Below are positions 1-5,133 of a DNA stretch of 5,850 nucleotides, one piece after another (position 1 is the stretch's first letter; each line of letters starts with the position of its first letter). The stretch spans positions 1 through 5,850 of the forward strand of contig NZ_JBAKHX010000165.1 of NCBI RefSeq assembly GCF_036906915.1, read 5' to 3'. The notes under the pieces are model-generated. The model did not search any database. It was not told the origin of the DNA and worked only from the letters and a program-made list of their open reading frames with translations. Source of the stretch: Phytohabitans sp036906915. Its GTDB lineage: Bacteria; Actinomycetota; Actinomycetes; Mycobacteriales; Micromonosporaceae. The position numbers were made by a program, and so were the translations under genes.

Positions 1-2
1 TG

Positions 3-83
3 ATCTACAACACCCGACATCTGCTCGCCGTAGTGCGCGAGTACCTCGCGCACTACAACCAACTCGACGCATCCCTTCGATGA
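3..83 (+). pseudogene. C-terminal remnant of a DDE (rve-type) IS transposase
   Basis: The frame from position 3 reads IYNTRHLLAVVREYLAHYNQ and stops at TGA 81-83. This pattern (a basic N-x-RHL, then V-L/V-x-E-Y-x-x-HYN) is the signature of the extreme C-terminal end of rve-type integrase/transposase domains of IS3/IS481-like elements, just after the catalytic Glu. In intact proteins HYN is usually followed by a Pro/His-rich 'RPH..L' stretch; here it becomes QLDASLR and stops, so the end looks altered. Only the tail lies in the window. Whether the rest of the gene exists to the left cannot be seen. It is convergent with the WD40 fragment that ends at 105. Confidence 0.6.
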
Positions 84-97
84 CGGCTACGCCGTCA
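81..97. terminator. Small palindrome between convergent fragments
   Basis: TGACGGC (81-87), TAC, GCCGTCA (91-97) form a perfect 7-bp stem with a 3-nt loop. It overlaps the stop codon of the transposase remnant and lies 8 bp from the stop of the convergent WD40 fragment, a good position for a bidirectional terminator. No T-run follows on either strand, so it could equally be IS debris. Confidence 0.35.
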
Positions 98-104
98 GCC
101 CGCG

Positions 105-605
105 CTACTCGTCACGTCGGGCGGGAAGCTCCCCATAATCACTGTCCCAGGACCGCAAGGTTCTGTCGTCGTCGATGCAGGCGAGCCGTGTGCCGTCCGG
201 CGCGATCCTCACGTCCCAAACGGCACCCGTAGCCCCGGTAATCTCGGCGCGTTGGGTGGTGTCCCAAGCCCGCATGATCGTGGCGCCGAGGGGAGCACGC
301 CCGCCGCGGCCCGTGGTTGCTGCCGAAGCTGATTTCTTGGCGGTGTGGTTGGCCGGCTTGATGAGTTGGGCACCGCTGGTAGCGTCCCACAGTCGCACGG
401 TCCCGTCGGCGCTTGCACTGGCGATCCAGGTGCTATCTGGAGAGATCGCCACTGCCCATACCTGGTTGGCGTGGGCGGAGATTCTGACGCGCTGAGTGCC
501 GCTTGCTACATCCCACAACCGAACTGTGCCGTCATCGCTAGCGCTGGCGATCCAAGTAGCGTCCGAAGCTATCGCCATCGCAAGCACGTTGCCCGTAAAG
601 CCGGT
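105..605 (-). pseudogene. C-terminal fragment of a WD40-repeat protein
   Basis: On the minus strand, the frame ending at TAG 105-107 contains WD40 beta-propeller blades. Two are clear and 42 residues apart (WIASASDDGTVRLWDVASG and WIASASADGTVRLWDATSG). One is degenerate, ending MRAWDTTQ after a Ser/Ala/Gly-rich stretch. The last is AVWDVRIAPDGTRLA followed by RTLRSWD. The protein then ends YGELPARRDE. An open frame runs up to GTG/ATG-type starts near 698, but the residues before 'LWTGFTGNVLAMA' (about 605) do not look like WD40. They are the antisense of a different plus-strand gene that begins about 612, so the propeller is truncated there. Such blades usually form the C-terminal sensor of actinobacterial STAND/NACHT ATPases, kinases or TIR proteins; no catalytic part survives here. 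At least three more blades would be needed for a propeller. The WD40 identity is secure; the parent protein is unknown. Confidence 0.75.
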
Positions 606-611
606 CCACAA

Positions 612-931
612 CTCGCCCGCGTCGAGACTGAACTGGCCGACCTCGCAATCACCCGCACAACCCTGATCGCCTTGACCGGCGGACCCGACAACCGCCACCA
701 GACGCGACCGTCGTCAGCCCCGCCTATCAACACATCCTCGCCGTGTTCGCCACCGACGCGATGCGCGCCAAAGACGTGTGCCTCGCGCTGGGCGTGGGCA
801 CCGCACCCAAGGACACCGAAGGACTACGCGCCATGCTCAAACGCCTCGTCGCCCGCCAGATCCTCGCCGAGACCCAACCGGGCTTGTTCGCACTCGCCCC
901 CACCACGACACCGTCCACACAGGATCCCTAA
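612..931 (+). pseudogene. Frameshifted, 5'-truncated small winged-helix-like protein
   Basis: From 612 one frame reads LARVETELADLAITRTTLIA, a short amphipathic, coiled-coil-like helix. It then loses sense after 'TGGPDN' (~692). The sensible reading resumes in another frame as PPPDATVVSPAYQHILAVFA, continuing MRAKDVCLALGVGTAPKDTE and LRAMLKRLVARQILAETQPG to TAA at 929-931. The second part has the alternating helix pattern and the 'L..R.IL.....G.F' ending of a winged helix (recognition helix plus wing). A one-base loss or two-base gain near 685-697 explains the break. A GTG at 743 allows a 62-residue product, but this would start inside a helix. The layout resembles small hypothetical proteins seen near insertion sequences in actinobacteria; this is recollection and not verified. 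The 5' end is lost at the junction with the WD40 fragment. Confidence 0.55.
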
Positions 932-1107
932 CACGGCCCGGTATCCGGGTCTCTTCGAGGGTGAGCGTCCGGTCGGCGGTTCGCGCGCGAAGCAGGAGCG
1001 GGGTGCCGGGCGTCATGCGCAAGGCGATGGCTGAAAAGAAACTTCATTCAGATACTCACATGTGGAGATCTACTGATACGCTCCACTGCGGCATCACTCA
1101 CCGACAC

Positions 1108-1112
1108 GGAGG
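1108..1112 (+). promoter_or_regulatory. Shine-Dalgarno site fixing the TTG start at 1120
   Basis: GGAGG lies 7 nt before TTG 1120-1122. The in-frame ATG at 1132 would be 19 nt away, too far, so the TTG is preferred. An AT-richer stretch at 1030-1080 just upstream is the likely promoter area, but no convincing -35/-10 pair with proper spacing was found. Confidence 0.6.
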
Positions 1113-1119
1113 AGTTACG

Positions 1120-1596
1120 TTGAGTGATTGGATGCGTTTGAAGTGGGTCGGTCGCAGCCTCGCGGTTGTGGCGATCAGCGGAGGGATCGTCGCCGGTGGC
1201 GTATCGGCTGCACATGCGGCCATATCCGAACCGACCGCAAGTAGCGCGAGTTTCCTCGTCTCGGCCGTGCCGAAGACTGTCACCCTCGACGCGAAGACTG
1301 GGGCGGTCCTTGCGGTCAGCGAGGGTCTTCCGATGACCACCATGATCACCAGGCGGTCCTATTGCGAGCCCACGGACGCGTGCTACCGCGCCAGTCGAGT
1401 GCCCTACGCTGATCATGGCTTCTACGGCAGCGCCGGCACCTCCACGGGCACCTGGCCAAATCGTGGAAGTGCATACACCGGCAACTACACCGCCACGTTC
1501 TGCTGGGTTGGGGCATGCGGCCCAAGGCTGGGGCCGAACACCGCCGTAGGGTTCAACGAGCCCGAGGTGACCGGAACCTCCGTGAGAATCCATTAA
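1120..1596 (+). CDS. Small secreted four-cysteine protein of unknown function
   Basis: The protein has 158 residues, read from TTG 1120 because of the GGAGG site 7 nt upstream. A long upstream open frame in this phase is antisense or intergenic noise. The N-terminus is a clear signal peptide: a basic n-region (MSDWMRLKWVGR), a hydrophobic core (residues 13-31) and an A-x-A site AHA after residue 33. The mature chain is about 125 residues. It contains a strand-like segment VTLDAKTGAVLAV (54-66), then four cysteines in two pairs, C82/C88 and C128/C133, which suggests two disulfides. The second half is rich in Gly, Thr, Tyr and Trp (YADHGFYGSAG, TGTWPNRGS, TGNYTATFCW) and ends in VTGTSVRIH, a typical closing beta-strand. 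I recall similar small exported proteins in Streptomyces-type genomes annotated only as hypothetical. No catalytic motif is visible. The gene is monocistronic with its own hairpin terminator. It might be an extracellular binding protein, inhibitor or bacteriocin-like protein, but the sequence alone does not decide. Confidence 0.8.
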   Translation: MSDWMRLKWVGRSLAVVAISGGIVAGGVSAAHAAISEPTASSASFLVSAVPKTVTLDAKTGAVLAVSEGLPMTTMITRRSYCEPTDACYRASRVPYADHGFYGSAGTSTGTWPNRGSAYTGNYTATFCWVGACGPRLGPNTAVGFNEPEVTGTSVRIH

Positions 1597-1611
1597 TCCT
1601 GCGTCACCACA

Positions 1612-1644
1612 GTGTGGCCGCCCGGACGCACCGGGCGGCCACAC
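1612..1644. terminator. Strong bidirectional hairpin terminator
   Basis: GTGTGGCCGCCCGG (1612-1625) and CCGGGCGGCCACAC (1631-1644) form a perfect 14-bp GC-rich stem around a 5-nt loop (ACGCA). It sits 15 bp after the stop of the plus-strand secreted gene and 47 bp beyond the stop of the convergent minus-strand secreted gene. No U-tract follows; such hairpins commonly end transcription in actinobacteria. Confidence 0.8.
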
Positions 1645-1691
1645 GCCTTCTATGGTCGCCCTGCCACCGCCGCACGCGACCTCGCATCTAC

Positions 1692-1916
1692 TCAATTCTC
1701 GACCTGAGCAGGTACACACGGACCAGTGGACACGATCTGTCCCGTCCGCACATCGACAACGACGCTCCTGGGCCGCTCGGCAGACGCCTCTGGTTGCACA
1801 ACAACGACTTGCTCGGGCACACATCTAGACGCGGGCGCGTTAGAGGCGCGATCGTTAGGTTCACCGGTAAGACAGGCAAGGCCCACGATAGCCACCACCC
1901 CCATGATCTTGCGCAC
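1692..1916 (-). CDS. Short exported protein, unknown function
   Basis: The protein has 74 residues, read on the minus strand from GTG 1916-1914, with an AAAGG-like ribosome site 9 nt upstream (1926-1930). A longer frame runs to 2069 but is antisense to nothing meaningful and overlaps JAB. The protein begins MRKIMGVVAIVGLACLTGEP, a short basic start plus hydrophobic core, so it is likely exported. 'GLAC' (12-15) is an imperfect lipobox (Gly instead of Leu/Val at -3), so a lipoprotein is possible but unproven. The rest is a small domain with two cysteines in similar contexts, CVPEQ (32) and CVPAQ (67), likely a disulfide, and a central strand pair SVVVDVRTGQIVST (51-64). That segment resembles VTLDAKTGAVLAV in the convergent secreted gene. 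It begins 41 bp after the JAB frame on the same strand and may have been the last gene of that cluster. No family recognised. Confidence 0.6.
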   Translation of the reverse strand: MRKIMGVVAIVGLACLTGEPNDRASNAPASRCVPEQVVVVQPEASAERPRSVVVDVRTGQIVSTGPCVPAQVEN

Positions 1917-1957
1917 GTCTGACTGCCTTTGAAGCGGCGGCTTTGAGTACGGAGCAC

Positions 1958-2527
1958 TCAGGTCAATGACGGACACAGCGGCACCGTATCCCGCCGACCA
2001 CCGGTCGCGCAGCAACCGCCGTACGGCCCGCCCGCCGTGTGCTCGTCGGCTGCGCCGCGATACCGGCACATCGTCGGCTTGCTCGGAAGCGACAGCGAGC
2101 AGGTGATGAGCCGGTTGGCGTCGCTGTCACGCAGCCGTTCCACGAGGATCACGGCGATGAAGGCGTTGAACCGTAGCTGAGGGTCGGCAAGGAACCCGAG
2201 GTAGGTGTGCAGGTCCCGGGCACTGGGGATCGGCGCGGCGCCCGGGTGGGTGTGCCATTCGCCGATCCATTCGCCGCCGTCGCGGGCGAAGGCATCCGCG
2301 GCGAGTTGCTGGGCATGGCGCAGGTCGCGGAGGAAGAAGGTGGGCCGGTGCACGGCCGCCGGTCCGGGGTCTCCGGCGCTTCGAACCCATGCGGGCGTGT
2401 CATCGGCGTGGCTAAGGAGCAGGCCGCCGGTCTCGTTGCCGTCGGCGGACCGCTGCGCCTCGTCGCGGATTGTCGTGGCGGCGCGAGGGGCAAGGACGAC
2501 CCGCTCGATCCGTTTGGTGCCGCCGGT
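1958..2527 (-). CDS. JAB/MPN (JAMM) metalloprotease, start codon missing
   Basis: The frame is open for 189 codons after TGA 2530-2528. It carries a Prok-JAB (MPN) fold: strand RIERVVLAPRAATTI, helix, then NETGGLLL with the JAMM glutamate (E32 counted from 2527), and EWHTHP followed by S and D. These give the full zinc set H92-x-H94-(7)-S102-x2-D105. Family members are zinc isopeptidases or proteases that cleave after ubiquitin-like or ThiS/MoaD-like tails, usually beside an E1, as here. The only standard start in frame, GTG 2353, lies after the catalytic Glu and would give a dead protein. It is therefore unlikely to be the true start. Alternatives are an ancestral in-frame fusion to the preceding E1, broken by the TGA, or a GTG at 2531 overlapping that TGA plus a one-base shift within the first codons. 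The C-terminus after 'NRLITCSLSL' (Cys/Gly-rich, ending LCPSLT) looks unlike a JAB domain and may be out of frame. Active product doubtful; domain identity strong. Confidence 0.8.
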   Translation of the reverse strand, partial: TGGTKRIERVVLAPRAATTIRDEAQRSADGNETGGLLLSHADDTPAWVRSAGDPGPAAVHRPTFFLRDLRHAQQLAADAFARDGGEWIGEWHTHPGAAPIPSARDLHTYLGFLADPQLRFNAFIAVILVERLRDSDANRLITCSLSLPSKPTMCRYRGAADEHTAGGPYGGCCATGGRRDTVPLCPSLT

Positions 2528-3305
2528 TCACGGATCCTCGCAGGTGGGGCAGCCGGGGATCGAAGCCGCGCCCCGCCGCCACCGGATCGTCTCCGCGCGG
2601 GTCAGGTCAAACGGCGCAGCCCGGCCGGGCTGCGGTCGCAGCGAGACAATGGCGTGGTCGCCGGGCAATTTCTGGTCGGCCGAGCCGTGCCGTTCCAGGA
2701 TGGTCGCCACCGCCGCCTTGGCGGCCAGTTGCCCGACCAGATGAAGTTCTGCGCCGACGGCGGTCATGGGACGGTGTCGCGTGCCCTGCCCGTAGCCAGA
2801 GTCGATGGCCGGTTCGGGGTCGATCGATCCGGCATCGCCGAGTGCCTGGCGCTGGCAGACCAGGCAGCCGCGGTCACGCCAGGGCCGCAGGCGCAGCAGT
2901 TCGCCGATGCCGCCGTCTTCCAGCACGCACGCGAGGATGGCGTCGAGTTTGGCTCGTCGGGCGAGGTGGCTGATCACCCGTCGGGCCGAGACCCCGTCGG
3001 TTGCGCCCACCACGATGTCCGAATCCGGCCAGTAGGGCGCGGATCTGGTCGGCGTCGGTCACGACATCCAGGGGCAACGCGGTGACCTTGGTCTCCGGTC
3101 GAAGCACCTGCAGGTCTTCGCGGACTGCCGAAACCTTGAGCCGACCGACGTGCGCTGCGCCACTGACGTGACGGACCAGGTTGTGCCATCGCAGCCGGTC
3201 ATAGTCGACAAGGATGAGGTGACCGACGCCGTACGCGGCGAGCGCATGCGCCACGGCGCCGCCGATGCTGCCCACGCCGACCACCATGATGGTGGTCGTG
3301 GTCAG
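2528..3305 (-). pseudogene. ThiF/MoeB/HesA-type E1-like adenylyltransferase, frameshifted
   Basis: Family members adenylate the C-terminal glycine of ubiquitin-like proteins (or ThiS/MoaD) with ATP. The first segment (ATG 3287 to ~3027) has the Rossmann loop MVVGVGSIGG, then GHLILVDYDRLRWHNLVRH, matching the MoeB nucleotide site (D-x-D then N-x-x-R), and HVGRLKVSAV with the conserved Lys. It runs into ALPLDVVTDADQIRALLA. The next segment is in a different frame and starts DSDIVVGATDGVSARRV, the conserved acidic E1 motif. Skipping one G near 3026 rejoins them as ALLADSDIVVGATDG. The C-terminal part has two CxxC pairs, CLVC (2866-2855) and CPTC (2551-2540), the usual structural zinc site, and a possible catalytic Cys in LACVLEDGG. 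Starting at ATG 3287 would begin inside the first beta-strand, whereas the frame reads TTTTIMVVG upstream to a stop at 3311-3309, so the N-terminus was probably supplied by the neighbouring frame (3302-3730). The gene ends at TGA 2530-2528, in frame with JAB. Confidence 0.85.
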
Positions 3306-3730
3306 GTGCTAAGCCGGCCAGTACGGAGCAAGCTGTGCGTTTCCGAGGACCTCGGCTCGCATTCGATGTCGAGCGGCGTGACGCCGTCGCCCGCGACGTG
3401 CCAGGCCGCCAGATCGGGGACCGGCGCGTCAGGAAAGCGGTCGACCGTGTCCGGTGCGTACGTGAGCGCGATGTACGTGTTTCTACCCGGGCTAACGAAG
3501 CCAGATGTCACGAATCCCCTGAAACCGGCCAGTGTTAGCTCGGTCATGCGGCGCTGGCTCAGGTACCACAGTGCGTGTAGGTCAGCGTTGACCCGGTACC
3601 ACAGGCCACCAGGTCGTACGTCGCCAAAGTTGAGGAAGTGCCTACGCTCCGGTTTCATTGCCACCGGAAGCAGCGGTGCCTCTGGCCCAGCGGAGATCTG
3701 GTAGAGGTATCCGGCGTTCTCGGCGTCGAC
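3302..3730 (-). pseudogene. 5'-truncated unrecognised region joined to the E1 N-terminus
   Basis: The minus-strand frame is open from 3730 to TGA 3304-3302. The nominal start is GTG 3664 (or ATG 3658), but neither has a ribosome site. Protein-like sequence continues upstream (AENAGYLYQISAGPEAPLLP) without any start, until TAA at 3733-3731, exactly where the recombinase element begins. The gene is therefore cut at its 5' end. The visible region has LNFGDVRPGGLWYRVNADLH, LSQRRMTELTLAGFRGFVTS, YIALTYAPDTVDRFP and a single Cys (LDIECEP). It ends in a helix THSLLRTGRLST, which would lead naturally into the E1 strand TTTIMVVGVG if one base were added near 3303. I do not recognise the domain. An E2-like fold was considered because of the E1/JAB context, but the lone Cys lies too close to the E1 loop and no His/Cys E2 signature is evident. 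It is most likely the N-terminal domain of a larger E1 protein. Confidence 0.5.
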
Positions 3731-3758
3731 TTATCCCGACCTCGGGATTATCCCGAGG
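3731..3758. repeat. Clustered TTATCCCGA repeats at the element's left end
   Basis: TTATCCCGA occurs at 3731-3739 and 3748-3756 as a direct repeat. An 8/9 inverted copy TCGGGATTA at 3742-3750 pairs with the first copy across a CC spacer. The stretch CCTCGGGAT-T-ATCCCGAGG (3740-3758) is a perfect 9-bp-arm palindrome. Inverted 9-11 bp motifs around a short spacer are the usual form of tyrosine recombinase core sites, so this is a candidate binding or crossover site of the neighbouring recombinases. Confidence 0.55.
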
Positions 3759-3823
3759 GCTGTTGGGCGGAGCCCTGGAACGGTGGTGGCGGGCGGGTTC
3801 CGCGGTGTCGGCGGTGGGGGTGG

Positions 3824-3832
3824 TCGGGATAA
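3824..3832. repeat. Inverted copy of the terminal 9-mer
   Basis: TCGGGATAA is the exact reverse complement of TTATCCCGA found at 3731 and 3748. It lies about 75 bp inward from the left end and could be a subterminal recombinase site or an operator for the recombinase operon. Confidence 0.45.
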
Positions 3833-3878
3833 TCGCTGGGTCTCGCGGTCGCAGTCGCTGCCCTGAGCCTTGAGTCTT

Positions 3879-3914
3879 TCCTTGCCGGAGCGTGGTGCTC
3901 CGGGAAGGAGGAGG
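3879..3914 (+). promoter_or_regulatory. Hairpin that covers the ribosome site of the first recombinase
   Basis: TCCTT (3879-3883) and CCGGAGC (3885-3891) pair with GCTCCGG (3897-3903) and AAGGA (3905-3909) around loop GTGGT, giving 12 pairs with one G-G mismatch. The right arm contains the AAGGA of the Shine-Dalgarno run AAGGAGGAGG (3905-3914), which ends 4 nt before ATG 3919. Folding would hide part of the ribosome site, which suggests translational control. The GGAGG at its 3' edge stays partly free, so repression may be incomplete. Confidence 0.5.
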
Positions 3915-3918
3915 CAGG

Positions 3919-5133
3919 ATGGCTACGGTCTTGTGGGTCCAGGGCGAGGGGCCGTTGGCGCCTTTCGTTGCGGGCTATCGGCGGTGTTTGGAGCAGCTCG
4001 GCTATTCGTCCAGGTCGGTGCGGGAACGCATCGAGGTCGTCGGTCGGCTGAGCCGATGGCTTGTGCTTGAAGGGCTCTCGGTCGCTGAGCTCACACCGGA
4101 ACGGGTGGAGCAGTTTCTAGAGGTCTGGCGGGCGGCGGGGCAGCAGAGGGTGCCCACGATGCGCACGTTGGTGCCGTTGTTCGATCACCTGCGCGAGCAG
4201 CGGGTGCTGGCGCCCGCGCCGGCGCTGCCGGTGACGGCCCTGGCGCAGTTGCTGGGCCTTTACAGTCGTTACCTGGTCCAGGATCGGGGTTTGGCTCCGC
4301 TCACTGTGCTTCGATATCTGCGGATGGCCAAGCGTTTCCTCGTCCGGCGGGCATCGCAGCCCGGCGGCGGTGAGACGGGGGCCGAAGGTCTCGATGGCGC
4401 AGAGATCAATGGTTACCTGTTGGAGTGCTGCTCGCGGCTGGTGGTCGAATCAGCCAAACGGGAAGCCGCTGACCTGCGGTCGCTGCTGAAGTTCCTTTAC
4501 CTGCAAGGGCTTACGGCCACCGATCTGGGATCGGCTATGCCGCCAGTCGCCGGTTGGCGAGACACGCGGCTGCCGGCGACGATGACCGCCGCGCAGGTCA
4601 CTGCTCTGCTGGAGGGCTGCGATCGTTCCCGGCCCGCCGGGCTACGCGATCTGGCGGTTTTGAGCCTGCTGGCACGCTTGGGATTGCGCTCTGGTGAGGT
4701 CGCCGCCCTGCAACTGGGCGACATTGACTGGCGTGCTGGGGAGATCCTCGTGCGGGGCAAGGCCCGCCGCGACGAACGGCTTCCGCTGACTGTCGAGGCT
4801 GGTGAGGCGATCGCTGCGTACTTGCGGCACGGCCGTCCGGCCTCGCGCTGCCCGAAGGTGTTCCTCACCTGCTATGCACCGTTCCGCGGGATCCATCCCA
4901 GGTCGATCACGCGCGTCGTCTACCGCGCCTGCCGCCGCGCTGGGCTGGAACCGGTGGGCGGGCATCGCCTTCGTCATGCGCTGGCCACCCAGATGCTGCG
5001 CCAGGGAGGCGACCTGGTCGAGATCAGCCAGGTACTGCGTCACCGGGACCTGGCCACCACTTCGGTCTATGCCAAGCTCGACCGGACCGCTTTGCGCACC
5101 GTGGCCCGGCCCTGGCCGGGGACCGAACGATGA
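3919..5133 (+). CDS. Tyrosine recombinase/integrase, first of a tandem set (RitA-like)
   Basis: The protein has 404 residues. The start is ATG 3919 because a strong AAGGAGGAGG lies just upstream; GTG 3892 is in frame but precedes that site and falls in the hairpin loop. This is a phage-integrase-family, DNA-breaking-rejoining enzyme that forms a 3'-phosphotyrosine link. The N-terminal half (about 1-215) appears to hold two SAM-like DNA-binding stretches (LGYSSRSVRERIEVVGRLSR, and YLVQDRGLAPLTVLRYLRMA). The catalytic half is complete: R257 in GLRSGEVAAL, K281 in VRGKARRDERLPL, H349-x-x-R352 in GGHRLRHALAT, H375 in LRHRDLATTSVYAK and nucleophile Y384. At about 400 residues it is longer than XerC/XerD (~300) because of the extra N-terminal segment. 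Its stop overlaps the next recombinase start (ATGA 5130-5133), so translation is coupled. The protein looks functional. Confidence 0.92.
   Translation: MATVLWVQGEGPLAPFVAGYRRCLEQLGYSSRSVRERIEVVGRLSRWLVLEGLSVAELTPERVEQFLEVWRAAGQQRVPTMRTLVPLFDHLREQRVLAPAPALPVTALAQLLGLYSRYLVQDRGLAPLTVLRYLRMAKRFLVRRASQPGGGETGAEGLDGAEINGYLLECCSRLVVESAKREAADLRSLLKFLYLQGLTATDLGSAMPPVAGWRDTRLPATMTAAQVTALLEGCDRSRPAGLRDLAVLSLLARLGLRSGEVAALQLGDIDWRAGEILVRGKARRDERLPLTVEAGEAIAAYLRHGRPASRCPKVFLTCYAPFRGIHPRSITRVVYRACRRAGLEPVGGHRLRHALATQMLRQGGDLVEISQVLRHRDLATTSVYAKLDRTALRTVARPWPGTER

Noticed and set aside
345..1034. 229-codon plus-strand open frame
   Set aside because: It is antisense to WD40 blades in its first part, uses only a short real segment (612-692) and then runs Pro/Arg/Ser-rich out-of-frame sequence.
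1048..1824. 258-codon minus-strand open frame
   Set aside because: It is antisense to the secreted protein with signal peptide and SD, spans the terminator hairpin, and has Arg/Gly/Cys-rich composition typical of a GC-rich shadow frame.
1958..2353. JAB starting at GTG 2353
   Set aside because: It would remove the first strand and the catalytic Glu (NETGG), which are clearly encoded upstream in the same frame.
2528..2530. Selenocysteine codon at the TGA between E1 and JAB
   Set aside because: No SECIS-like element was evident next to the codon, and neither family uses selenocysteine there.
2207..3085. 292-codon plus-strand open frame
   Set aside because: It is the antisense shadow of JAB and E1, whose conserved motifs lie on the minus strand.
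1958..3730. CBASS or Bil defence operon assignment
   Set aside because: No CD-NTase, effector, E2 or ubiquitin-like gene is visible, so E1+JAB alone does not support naming a specific system.
3783..3828. G-rich tract with G-quadruplex potential
   Set aside because: G-runs are irregular and frequent in such GC-rich DNA; the repeat motifs around it explain the region better.
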